Below, piece after piece: positions 34,812-47,100 of a stretch of 64,000 nucleotides of DNA (position 1 is its first letter; the number at the start of each line of letters is the position of its first letter). The notes below the pieces were generated by a model. It was not told the origin of the DNA, ran no database searches, and was given only the letters and a program-made list of their open reading frames with translations. This DNA is from Morinoia aosen (taxonomy: Eukaryota > Arthropoda > Malacostraca > Amphipoda > Talitridae). Position numbers and translations under genes: made by a program. The stretch is taken from assembly GCA_030386875.1 (NCBI GenBank), contig CM059577.1, positions 24,625,038 through 24,689,037 on the forward strand. The letters are read 5' to 3'.

Positions 34812-35172
34812 TTATTAGATTATAAGTTAGTTTAAGTCTCCCTAACCGCTGCAGAAATAGAGCGTATCGAAGAGAGGAAGGAGGAAGGCACTATTTAGTA
34901 TGGAGATAAGAAAATGAGGAATCTATGCAGAAAGGGCATAGAAACAGTAAGATGGGAAAGAAGTTCATGAAATAAGATAAAAGTTGAAGAAGAAAGTCAG
35001 AGGTGCTGAAAAACAGGACAGTAGTGAACCGAAAAAAGGTGGTCCTTAACATAACAAAAAACATTTTATTTCAACAAAAAGAAGGCCTACCTAACTCTCA
35101 GCTCGGGCCCTCACATTTTTCCCCTGGGAGCGCTAATTCCCATAGATACAATAGTTGTATCCCCCTGAGGGG
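34812..35172 (-). repeat. retroposon family A, reference copy with target-site duplication
   Basis: About 360 bp. In sense orientation (minus strand) it starts CCCCTCAGGGGGATACAAC and runs through TATCTATGGGAATTAGCGC and a T-rich middle (GTTTTTCAGCACC). It ends GGGAGGCTTAAACTAAC and a short TAATC-like tail. The 14-bp duplication ttctaaagaaagga is perfect (34798-34811 and 35173-35186). Fixed 5' end, short-repeat tail and variable duplications show target-primed retroposition. I see no convincing A or B box, so the RNA polymerase is unclear. It is nested in an older family copy (about 34745-35400). Confidence 0.9.
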
Positions 35173-36017
35173 TTCTAAAGAAAGGAAGGCGCCATTTAGT
35201 ACTGAGTTTACAGAACCGGAAAACTGCACGAAGTGCGCTTCCGCATGAAAACAGTTGGGAAAGTAGAAGAAGAAAGTAGTAGGTGTGGGTAAACAGTACA
35301 GCAGTGAGCTAAAAAAGATGGTCTGTGACCAAACAAAATCCTACGCGATTCCAGCAAAGAGAAGGCCTACCTATCTCTCAGTTCGGGACCTCACATTTTC
35401 CACCGCTGGGAGCCACGCCGAGGAATGGCAGGTCTAAGAAAGGTCCCGAGGTTTGCAACACATAGGGAGTGCGTAACAGGGCGAACAAATTGCCGAGGAT
35501 ACAGAAACGCTGGAATAAAATATAATTTATTAAGATGCAGTACGATCGGTGGAATTAATGTAAAGCAGCAGTGGTGGCAATGAAGACACGTAGAGTGCAT
35601 ACGTATAGCGACACGGAACGTCATTGGCTGGACACTGATGGGTATACTACAGGCCACCTTCGCACGGTCAACTCTGTGCTGACCCGGGCGATTCTGTGGT
35701 GATTCGGGCAACCCTGCTGTGATCTGGGCAACCCTGCTGTGATCTGAGGAATTCTAATTCAAATGTGAACCTGGCAATTTTGTGGTGATCTGGTCAACTT
35801 TGTAGTGATCCGGACAATACTGATGTGATTCGATCAACACGGGATCTGATCTCCATTAATACAATTGAATTCTGATCCAATATGCCATCCGATCAACTGT
35901 GTGATCCAGTTCCCATAAACATTATCGAATCAACACGTGAGTAAGCAGTGAACACATACGTGATTCAGTCAACATACATATACGGTCTGATTGACGGTCG
36001 AATGGAAATGCATGGGA

Positions 36018-36240
36018 ATCAATCGACATATATGTGATCCAATCAATGTCACCTTGATCAGATTGATGATCCAATCTGCTTGATCCAATCAATGCATCCT
36101 TGATCCAATCAATGCATCCTTGATCCAATCAATGCATCCTTGATCCAATCAATGCATCCTTGATCCAATCAATGCATCCTTGATCCAATCAATGCATCCT
36201 TGATCCAACCAATGTATCCTTGATCCAACCACCACATTCG
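36018..36240. repeat. 20-bp minisatellite
   Basis: Unit tgatccaatcaatgcatcct, seven near-identical copies around 36070-36200 with diverged ones outside. It is the regular core of a broader degenerate zone (about 35640-36290) of gtgatc-like motifs. Confidence 0.9.
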
Positions 36241-39200
36241 ATCCAATCATCATTAACGTGATCCAATTACCCCAGAGGTGAACTGATCAACACTGAGGGG
36301 AGCCCCATCGCTGGGCCGTAGGTTAGTAGCTAACAGTTTTGTCAAGATACAAACAATCACAAGCACATGTCGAAAAGAAAATGAATCGACATCAATAATG
36401 ATGACATGGTAACCTAGGGAATACTGTACACAATTTTTCTATAAAGGCTACGATATCGGAGCAAATGACACGCAAAAACATGGCGAGGAATCTTCTGACG
36501 CACAAAAAATTCGCAATACACGGCGCTAAACTGTTTTTCACGTCACAAAGAAAAATAGGGTTTTCTCAAATCGACATGAATTTGGCATCAGCAAAGCGAT
36601 GCCGGATAGCACTCCTTTCCGTGAGCCACAAATCCCAAAGTTGACGGAGCGCGCAGCGTCATTGAATGAATGCCAAATGGCACGGCACCATTGCGCTGAA
36701 CAACACGGGCTCCTAAAGAAACACTCATTATAGACAAAAGGAGAACTTGTAATTGTTGCTTTTTTCTATGTGAGGCTTGGTCCTTTTCTCCTATGGACAA
36801 TGAGAATACTTTCACATGGGAACTCAAATGTGGGGAAATAGAAGAATAGATTTGCGCAAAGACGAAGTTCCGTCGCCAGCCGATCATAATGGAATCGATA
36901 CAGCACGGAAGCATTAAGAGAGAGAAAAAAGCACTAATACGTTTTTGGAGCGAATGAAAGTCACATTTTTGATTTTGTCCGAGACTTACACCAAATTTAA
37001 TAAAACATTTATTCAGTAATTAACTAAACTCTTCAAAATATACTATGATAACGATAATTTAGTCACAAAAAAAATCCGAATTCGAGTACAAAACACTGAC
37101 AGTCATTGAAATAATATACATCCGATATCGAAACATCCTAAATTGTACAAGGATAAAGAGAGTAAAAATAACCAGCTACTACGATACAAATAAATATTGG
37201 ATCAATTAAAATGTCAAATCAGGGAAGCAATAACACGAATTCATAAAAATTGTATCGAAAATGTCTTCACGTGAAGTCAGTCACAAGTTCACAAACGAAC
37301 TCCAGGACAAAACGCAACAAGTAAGGCAACGTTAATTTGTGAGCTCACGCACACTGGAAGGACCCTGAAATTACCCACAAGTCTCGCGTCACCGAAGTAG
37401 AAAAAAGGAAACGAACGTCGGGACCTGAAACAAGCACGAACTTTTGCTTCATAACTGGAAGACCAAAGCGAACGGAAGCGTTGTAGAGGCGTCACAGAAC
37501 GTGAAGCGAAAGGGAGGTCGCGTCTTCGTGTCGGAAAGAAACCTGAGTCAAAAAGCTGCCTCAACTGCTACGAAGTACTACAATAAATACTTGAATAAAT
37601 AGCAGACTCAAAACACATCGCACAACGCGGTGCAGGAGCAGACATACAAATGAGTGGAAGAAAAACAAGAGTTTTCATATGTAATACACTCGATATACAC
37701 GAAAAACATTGCACAGAGCACGAAACATGTCAAGGAATAAAATCAAAGAACAGTAATCCAGCCAAAGACATGCGCAAGATTTCGATGAAATGGGAGAAGC
37801 CAAGAAAGTTCAGAAGGTGCGATGATGATCATGGAAGAAAGCGCCTAAGAATACAGTATATACATCAGAAGAGAACGTCTTCATAAATATGTGAGGTGGA
37901 GTAAAGAAAGAAGAGGTGATAAGAGACAGAGATACTCGAGTAAGAAGAAACCCAAACAGATGAAATGAGAAACGAAGACACTCGGGCAAGGAAAAACCTA
38001 AACAGATGAGATGAAAGACGTGTGCAAGAAAGCTTATGGAAGATAATCTCTGCAAGAACCCTAGCAATATCGACAGTTTTTAGTATGGGTAGAATAAAGG
38101 TTTCACTGAGCCACCGCCATTTGCAATACATGGATCAACTCATAATTTTCCAATTACGGGTTCACGAATAACGACTCCACTCATAAACGCGGGTGGCAGA
38201 AAAGGAGAGGCGATTCCCACTGAATCAAACAGCCCTACAATACCTCTCAGTAAATTAACGTTTCCGGATTCGGTCACGACTTGATATGAACACAACTCCA
38301 CCACAGAGGTACAAAACTCTTCTGGACACGAATTGCTTGATTACTTTTCTATCCCGCTAAAATTATCAAATTTCGTCCAAAGAGCTGAGGCATGGCCACA
38401 GCCATGCCTCAAAAACCTATTTCAAGAGGACAAAGTTCAAATATGAAAATTTTGGTCATAAAAAGGGATATCTGACGGTCTAGTTCTACATGATTGAAAT
38501 TTAACCGCAATCTGGCTGACCAGAGAGCTGCTTGCACACACCATAAACAAAATGCACACACAATGCGGCGCCCAACACAACAGTTGGCTTGCAGCGGATT
38601 ATGGAGCTTTTGCAGAGGGACAAACCATGTACTTGAATGGGTGCAGTGTGGCACAATAGCTTATCAACGGTGTTCAGATTTCACCCTACGAGAAAACAAT
38701 CTAGTTTGACATGACGCAATCGTCAACATCCGCAGGAACATTAGTGAAAGCATGAATCGTAGTTTTTCGATAATTTGGTTAATATTCAATTTCATTGATG
38801 GTAGAAGTCCAAGGCAATAGGTATTACTGTATAGAAATCACTGCATCAATGTTTTCTAACATTCGTATGATTCAATATCACAATTCGTACTTACATAAAT
38901 ATTTTCTATGTGATTACCGATGAACCATTCTTAGCACATCTTCTGCTTTCCACATGGTACCAGTAACAATTGAGAGTGCCAAAAGAATAGACCTGAAACT
39001 GGCATTAATAATATACATCAAAACCACGATGGAACGAAGGAAAACATCTCTGGAATGATAGATAATGCGCCATATTTCAGTAATCGGGAGGTATGCCACG
39101 ATAAAAAAAAAATCATGGACAGTTGAAAACCAATCCCCAAGAGAGCCAAGAGCATCAAAGGCTAGAGAGCATTTAACCACAATATTTTAATAATAGCTAC

Positions 39201-39754
39201 CCGCCGGGGTTACCCGCAGAATGCAACCATGGACCCCCAAATAAGAATCCGGAAATTATGAAGGCTGTTCTTTTTTAACAGAGCGCACGGTCGGCGAGAG
39301 CATGTAACATGACTGTCCACCATTTGAAGGTGAGTGACGATGTATAGGAGTCTTTGCGAGCGAGTAAGACTGCTGTCCTCCCACCACATGGAATAGAAAA
39401 TATATTCTAAGTCAATTCGAAAAGTTAAAACACTAATGAACAATTTCTATTGACATTATGTAACCTGTTGGTCTGATGCAGATGTTACCAGATCGAGCGG
39501 TGGCGATAACGGACGACTGAAGGAGCCGAGGAATGAGTAAGATGAAAAAGTCGACAGAGATCTAATGGTAGCCGTGTAAAAGAAATTGAACTCAATTAAG
39601 AAAAGTTAACCTCGAACACTAAAAGTAAGACAGAGAAGCAGAGAATGATAGTTTTGTTATGTGTGTGTTCACCGGTACAAAAATACAGACTAACGAAGCA
39701 AGATACGCTGCTGCAGCGCGAACCAGTTTACAGAATTTAGTCAAAATCATTTAA

Positions 39755-40065
39755 ATTAGATAGGTTAGTTTGAGCCTCCCGAACCCCAACATAAGCGTTC
39801 CAAAGAGAGGAAGGTACCATTTAATATGGACTTCAGGGAACTCGGAATCTACGCACGAGCTCCATAGAAATAAGTTGTAGAAGAAAGTAGCAAGTGCTGA
39901 AAACCAGGACAGCAGTGAACCAAAGAAAGGTGGTCCGTAACAAAACAAATAATCTATTCTATTTCAACAAAAGGAAGGCTAACCAAATCTTTAGCTCAGG
40001 AGCTCACATGTTCCTTCTGGAAGCGCTTGCTCCAAATAGATACAATAGATGTATCCCCCTGAGGG
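39755..40065 (-). repeat. retroposon family A copy
   Basis: Complete from ttagataggttagtttgagc to atgtatccccctgagggg; no clear target-site duplication. Confidence 0.8.
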
Positions 40066-41704
40066 GATACATTTCATCTAATTTAGCCTACAAAAATAAA
40101 ACGCGATCATAAGCAAACTCCAAAAGGGAAAATGATCTCTACGGTTAATTTATTTGTAGGGGCCAAATTGAACTATTTTGACCAATTGAGTAACTCTGGT
40201 GGGAAGAAAAGAAGCGAAAGCTAATATATACAAAAATATATGAGAAGGCTTGTCCGTAGTGCGTCAGAAATATCCACTCAACTGTCAGTATTTTTGCGTC
40301 ATATTATTTGGCTCTACGCGAGCACCGATCTAAAACGGAAACTTCTTTGAAATAAAAGACACTAAAAATTCAACAGATGTGTTTAACATGAAAAAAAGAA
40401 CAACCAAACAAAGGTCATCAGACCCAGCGAAAATAAAAGAACGAGTGTTACCAACGCATAAGAGAATTTAATGATAGCTTAATAGGACGAAGAGGCAGAG
40501 AAGACGAGACAAATCTACTAAAGAAGTGGCAGCAGCAGAAGAAGGAAGCTTAGATGAAGCGAACAACGCTGTCTACTCACTACGCTCCAGACTAGCCGGT
40601 CAGAGACTTAAAACTTACACTTGAGCTGTACAAGAAAGTTACACACACAACTATCCTACGCTTGCACACTTAGCTAATATACGCGAGCAAACACATATCC
40701 AATTTACCCCTCACTCCTCAAGTTGCGAATTTTGACGTCATGCGGCATCTCAAATTGCTCATAGATGCATTAACTCACGCACAGGCTAACATCCAGAAAT
40801 GAAGGTCCTCACACACACACGTCTCAAAGCTACACGCACGCATACACTACATTCCTCACACCCACGTGTTTACGCCAGAAGCACATACACGTGACCATTC
40901 GCACCAACACTTGCTGACACGGTCACGCCAAATTTGTGCATGGTACACAAGCACAAACCTTCACACCAACCCGGCAATCAACACACGCGGATCTTCAGAG
41001 TCATTAAATAGCAAGTTACTCCAGAATGCTCAATGTAGAGTGCGCTCCCATCTTTAACAGCTGAACTACAGAAGAAGCCCCGCATAATAATATATCTCGC
41101 GTAGAAATTGACCATAGTTACATGGAATAGCTTCCACTCAAATTTTGAGTCAAGAATTGAACTATCCTGATGAAAATTTAAATTGATGACCTCGGAGAAT
41201 TTAGGATGGGTCTTATACGGTATGAGTTTACACGCGGACATCTTTCTTCACTGAACGCCAGGTAAAGAGTCCTCATTTTTGATGAGAAAAGCCTAGTAGA
41301 TTGAAGTGAGCGACAAGAGAAGTCTAGATGACCTCCCGCTATTTAAAAATACGCACAAAATAGTGCCATAGATAGCGTAATTAATAAGACAAAAGATCAC
41401 TCCCGAAATAGATTGAAAATTCACTCATAACAAAGAGAAGAAAGGCCACATACACAAACGCATCACCCTAAGTAAAATCAGCAGTTTTATAGCAAAAATT
41501 GGGTGAAGGAAAATAATCACAGTCCTAGGTCAAGAACGATTCATCAGGTGTGCTATGTTAGCCCGAGTGTTGCATTCCTGTAGCTGCCATTTCAATACAT
41601 GATTTCTTTGCATCCGTCTAACTTACGCTACACACTTGGTATTTCTAAAAGTTTTAACTCACTGTAACACCACCTACTCAAACTCAACCACTCTCACACT
41701 AACC

Positions 41705-42108
41705 ACTCAGCCCCACTTTCATAACAGCCAATTCAGGCCCACTTTCACACCAGCCATTCAGGCCCACTTTCACACCAGCCATTCAGGCCCACTTTCACAC
41801 CAGCCATTCAGGCCCACTTTCATGCCAGCCATTCAGGCCCACTTTTATGCCAGCCATTCAAGCCCACTTTCACACCAGCCATTCAGGCCCACTTTCATGC
41901 CAGCCACTCGGGCCCACTTTCATGCCAGCCACTCGGGCCCACTTTCATGCCAGCCACTCGGGCCCACTTTCATGCCAGCCACTCGGGCCCACTTTCATGC
42001 CAGCCACTCGGGCCCACTTTCATGCCAGCCACTCGGGCCCACTTTCATGCCAGCCACTCGGGCCCACTTTCATGCCAGCCACTCGGGCCCACTTTCATGC
42101 CAGCCACT
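41705..42108. repeat. 25-bp minisatellite
   Basis: About 16 units of gcccactttcatgccagcca plus ctcgg. Two unit forms occur: early units have ttcacaccagccattcag, later units have ttcatgccagccactcgg. Because 25 is not a multiple of 3, the open frames across it show 25-residue repeats in more than one frame. Confidence 0.95.
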
Positions 42109-43235
42109 CAGACACTCTCAAAGAAGAGCGGCGCTCATCGGGCCGACCGGAGAGATTTTCAAAATTGATGGCATCGAGAGAAACGAAGAAGTGCTGGCTC
42201 TTCAAAGTAATAGTGACTTTACAGCACGGACGAAAAGATTCATTATGTACACAGGTTTTGGAGTTACTCAGCTGAAGAAAAGGCAGCAGCTTGATTTTTT
42301 TAAGCATCTAATGATACAGGTCTGACGTCACTTACTCAAAAAACGTAATGTTAGATAGCTGCGCTACAATCTCGCGTTCTGATAGATTAACGCACCTAAA
42401 TAGTCCTTAACTTTTCTCACACATAGCCTCGGTTTTGAATTAAATGCATGGCTTTGGGTTTTAATGAACTATAAAGTTTTGGGTTTAAATTAAGCACGAA
42501 GCCTTGAGCTAATATGAAATATGAAGCACAATCAAGCAATGGAAATCTTAGGAGGGAATTCACTGCATTTTTTTCCCCCAGCTATAAAAAATATTTAATC
42601 AGAGATAACTTTACAATGAGATTCATCAGAATTTCAATTAACCTTCAATATTTAGCTTCATTTGGACATCGGGACCCTAACGTTAAGTTGGCTTCCAGAT
42701 AAAAGACAATACCTAGGCCAAAATGGGAGCGTTAAAACAGAAAAAAACACTTTCATCGAGCAAATGTTTATAGTGGATGAAAATAGCTTATGCATGCCTT
42801 GTTAGTTATGTACACAAACGGATCCAAAAAATTTTGTTCTTACACAAAAAGAAATGCGAGCGCAGTTCACCGGGAGCTCAGCAATACCTTGCATGCCGCA
42901 GTAACTACCTAGTAGGTCGAGACGTTTTACAATCCTGTCCCTCTGCTGCCCGTCAGAGCTCCAGACAGATGTTAGCATTGCTGCCGCATAAATCCAGTGA
43001 TCCACCCTCACATAGCCTAAGTTTTTAGCATGTCCTCTCAAATTAAAACTCCCTATGCAGCAAGAAATAGATCAAAAGCACGAAAGGGTGGGTTATTGAT
43101 GGTTAATTTAACCCATTCATACGAGAAATTTAGAACTTCAGGATGAAGTATGTTCAAAACTACACATAGGGAGCCATCTATGTCAAATTAAGCGAAATAT
43201 TTCCTCAAGAGACCCCAAGACAATGGCAACTGCAC

Positions 43236-44066
43236 TTAGCCACCCTGGAAATTGCTAGGGAAAGAAGGAGCTGCATGGGAAGCCGGAACGTGTGGCGGGA
43301 GGGGAGGCTTTGATGCTGCTTGCGAGCGTTGTTTGGCAGGTAAGGAGGAGAGCGGCGTTGAAGCTGCGAACTGGAGCACGGCGGGCGCGGGGAGAGTAAT
43401 TGTAGCTGTGCAATGAACTGCAGTTTTAGCATGAGCAATGGACGTCGTAGAATGCTGTACCGAGGGCTTGCAATGAAGCGCTGGTGTGGAGTGCTGAATT
43501 ACGGGGATGGAGGGGACCATTGGCGTTTGGAGCGGCGAAAATGTCGACGGAAATGAAGCCACAGAATAAGGGGCATTAGAAGCTGACAGGGAAACTGCAA
43601 TAGAAGAGAGCAGTGCAGTGGTGGCAGTACTGGGTAGCGCAGTGGCTGTAGTACCTGGCAGCGCAGTGGTCGCAGTACTGGATAGCGGAGAAGCAGCAGT
43701 AGACACACTGCCTTGTAGCCCCATAGAAGTAACATTGCCTTGAAGCCCCATAGCAGCAACATTACTTTGCAACCCTGTAGGAGTAACATTACTTTGCAAC
43801 CCTGTAGGAGTAACATTACTTTGCAGTCCTACAGTAGTAGTATTACGTTGCAGCCCTGCAGCAGCAACATTACTTTGTAGTCCTGAAGAAGCAACATTAT
43901 TCTGCAGTCCTACAGCAGCTACATTACTTTGCAGTCCAGCAGAAGAAGCACTGCTCTGCACAGCAGGGAGATTGGAGGGAGGCAGAGTGGCAGCTACACA
44001 CAGCAGCAACGACGGCTGCTGAGACGGAGGTGACGGCAACACGTCAGGAAGAGACGAGCGGTGTCA
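43236..44066 (-). other. 275-codon in-frame open extension after the ZSWIM8 stop codon
   Basis: The ZSWIM8 stop TGA (44064-44066) is followed by C. The same frame then continues HRSSLPDVLPSPPSQQ without a stop until TAA at 43236-43238. The extension is rich in Ser, Ala, Thr, Pro and Leu and contains nine copies of a GLQSNVAAV-like 9-residue repeat. No folded domain is recognised. It may be translated by stop-codon readthrough, reached by an unseen splice, or be 3' UTR that is open by chance. Confidence 0.55.
43695..43937 (-). repeat. nine 27-bp units encoding a 9-residue repeat
   Basis: Units read G-L-Q-(S/N/R/G)-(N/S)-(V/T)-x-x-x. The Gly codon is GGA or GGG, the Leu codon CTG, CTA, TTG or CTT, and the Gln codon CAA or CAG, yet all nine keep Gly-Leu-Gln. 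Divergence at those positions is purely synonymous. Confidence 0.9.
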
Positions 44067-44130
44067 TACTGAGCCTTGGTTCAAGTTAGCGGACAGCAAC
44101 TGCCACAGCTCCTTCTTGCAACACTTCGAT
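44064..44130 (-). CDS. ZSWIM8: ZSWIM8 exon 10 of window (annotated C terminus)
   Basis: Acceptor tttgagcag; the first base completes Arg. It reads SKCCKKELWQLLSANLNQ, then GSV and TGA. The human protein ends about 20 residues after the same point (KQTKELWQ), so this stop lies at the conserved place. TGA is followed by C, the leakiest termination context, and by a 275-codon open frame. Confidence 0.88.
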
Positions 44131-47100
44131 CTGCTCAAAGCGGACGCAGTTAACAACTAACTAACACACGATACCATAGGAGGCTACTAGAATCATATGA
44201 CACTAAGCTCCATCCGTATTGATAACGAGTTATGCATACCACTGTCTTCTCAAAGCTTCCCATGTCTAGAGCGTGAGTCTTAGGTACAGAAAAATAGTCT
44301 GAAAATAGTCGAATACTTTCATTAACAGAGATACGCAACTTTTCAAGTTGCCAAACTTTGCAGCTATGTCAGGCCCCACCTAAATTTTGGAATACAACAG
44401 GAGTTCTAATTGTGCAAATACACTAGAACATAAAACATGGCAGAGCAGAAATGAAACCTTTTTGTTCAAAGAGGATACTTCGCATTACAATTAGTCAACG
44501 AGTATCTAGCCAAAATATTGCCAATCTTGAGAGAAACAAGATAAGGGACCATGTAGTGCAGACTGTAAAGAACAGGGAACATATGCACAAGATGTTTCCA
44601 CATAGAAAACGCTGCACATAGAAAGAGTAAGTTAAGATGGAAGAAGAAAAAAAAAAAACAAGAAGAAGAGAGAGTACAGAAGGCATAAAACTGAATGAAG
44701 CAAAAAGGGCACAAAAGAAAAAAGCACTGAAAGCCTATCTACAGCTGACGTAACCCAACAGTGCCTACCTGGGGCCTGCAGTCTCCATAGCATAGGATAC
44801 ACAAACAAAACCAACCTTAACCTATTGCCTATCTTAGGTTTCTTTATGGGTCACATATTGAAAAAAATCTAAGACATCCATCGAGAAATTTAGTTTCAGA
44901 AAACCGGCCGATTTTGGAAGGAACTCTCAGAGCGGTTCCCTATTTGTGCTGCAGAACACACCACACCACACACCTGCGCAGGGACTGCAGCAGCTCGTTG
45001 AACTGCACAAGACCTCCCGGGGTCATCTGGAAAGCCTTGCGGGCGGTGCACATGATATTCACGAACTCGTCGTAGTCAGGGGCAGTGATGTAGTAGAGCT
45101 TCATGTGGCAGCACTGGATGAACCTGCCCAGTACACCAGTTCTGTGTTACTCGGTGGCTTTTTTAGTGCTGAATGTAAGGTTCTTGGATATTTCCAGGCC
45201 CTCTGTCTAATGTTAAGTCAAAGTTTCTGGAGGACATTGTGTAATAAAGAAAGCAAATTAGTAGTGGTATATCGAGTAAATATTGTGCTGTGATTTGAAA
45301 TGGCTTAGCAGGTTTGAGTATAAGATTCTCAACTATATTGTACGATGAAGAGATGTAACACACGTTATGATTCTCTAAGAGAATTAGTGTGAATAGGTAC
45401 AATCTAGGAAAATAATACTTAGTCAATTGGAAATGCAAGGTATTTCTCATGATGAGTAAAGCGGACAATACATGAAGCCTCCAACAAAATGAAGCAGTGA
45501 CAAATATACACAACTATTTCCTTTAATGTGAAGATGGAACACTTTAAGCCAGAACTGAATGCTTCTACAATATACATGATTTTCCCTTGGAATAGGCAAC
45601 GCTGAAAATAAATTTATAGCTGCTACACTCGGAGATGAAGAAGACAATATCTCACATTTGCTGGCACTTCTGGACAAGGGGCTGAAGGATCTGGGATGAT
45701 CTGAGCTGGTACATGGCCTGCTGCTGTTGTTGCTGTTGCTGCTGCTGTTGGCGGGTGAGGTAGTGCGACACCTCCTGCGCCAGCTCGAACAGGATGAAGG
45801 GCGACACGACGCTGTTCACGCAGCACAGGCAGAACCTGTGCAGGTACTGCGTGCCTGCTCGACACGACGCAACGCATCACATTTCAGTTGAGTAGTGTCA
45901 CAGTGATGGTTTAAGCGCTCGCGTTTGTTGCTAGGAAATTAAATTGGCAGTGATGGTTTAAACACTCCCGTTGGTTGATAGGAAATTAAGTCTGCAGTGA
46001 TGATTTCAACACTAGGGTTGGTAGGAAATTAAGTCCACAGTGATGATTCCAACACTAGGGTTGGTAGGAAATAAAGTCCACAGTGATGATTCCAACACTA
46101 GGGTTGATAGGAAATGAAGTCCACAGTGATGATTCCAACACTAGGGTTGGTAGGAAATAAAGTCCACAGTGATGATGGCAACACTAGGGTTGATAGGAAA
46201 TAAAGTCCACAGTGATGATGGCAACACTAGGGTTGGTAGGAAATTAAGTCCACAGTGATGATTTCAACACTAGGGTTGATAGGAAATAAAGTCCACAGTG
46301 ATGATTCCAACACTAGGGTTGGTAGGAAATTAAGTCCACAGTGATGATTTCAACACTCGGGTTGGTAGGAAATTAAGTCCACAGTGGTGATTCCAACACT
46401 CGGGTTGGTAGGAAATTAAGTCCACAGTGATGATTTCAACACTCGGGTTGATAGGAAATAAAGTCCACAGTGATGATTCCAACACTAGGGTTGGTAGGAA
46501 ATAAAGTCCACAGTGATGATTCCAACACTAGGGTTGGTAGGAAATTAAGTCCACAGTGATGATTTCAACACTCGGGTTGATAGGAAATAAAGTCCACAGT
46601 GATGATTCCAACACTAGGGTTGGTAGGAAATAAAGTCCACAGTGATGATTCCAACACTAGGGTTGGTAGGAAATAAAGTCCACAGTGGTGATTCCAACAC
46701 TCGGGTTGGTAGGAAATTAAGTCCACAGTGATGATTTCAACACTAGGGTTGGCAGGAAATTAAGTCCACAGTGATGATTTCAACACTAGGGTTGGTAGGA
46801 AATAAAGTCCACCGTGATGATTCCAACACTAGGGTTGGTAGGAAATTAAGTCCACAGTGATGATTTCAACACTAGGGTTGGCAGGAAATTAAATTCGTAG
46901 CAACTCTAAGTATTCATTCCAGCATTTGAGTTTGTATGAAAAGAGATATGTGGGGGATAATACATAGGAGAAACGCTGTCAACATTAAATAACGTTATTA
47001 TATTAGTTTACCTACTCCCCAGGGTAAACAAAAATAATTTCAGGAGTGTGAAAAGAGGGATTAATTAGTATGGACTGTAGAAAACGGGGAATCTATGCAC

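Larger units (their letters stand above)
32319..43235. other. intergenic region between UBE2Q and ZSWIM8
   Basis: It contains the UBE2Q promoter side (32319 upward), two retroposon sites (34745-35400 and 39755-40065), a 20-bp array (36018-36240) and a 25-bp array (41705-42108). I see no conserved exon on either strand. The longest open frames (229 and 142 codons at 41636-42325) are by-products of the 25-bp array. Confidence 0.5.

Noticed and set aside
41636-42325. 229-codon and overlapping 142-codon open frames with 25-residue repeats
   Set aside because: They are the 25-bp minisatellite read in several frames; the period is not a multiple of 3, so each frame gives a 25-residue repeat. No domain or start context supports a gene.
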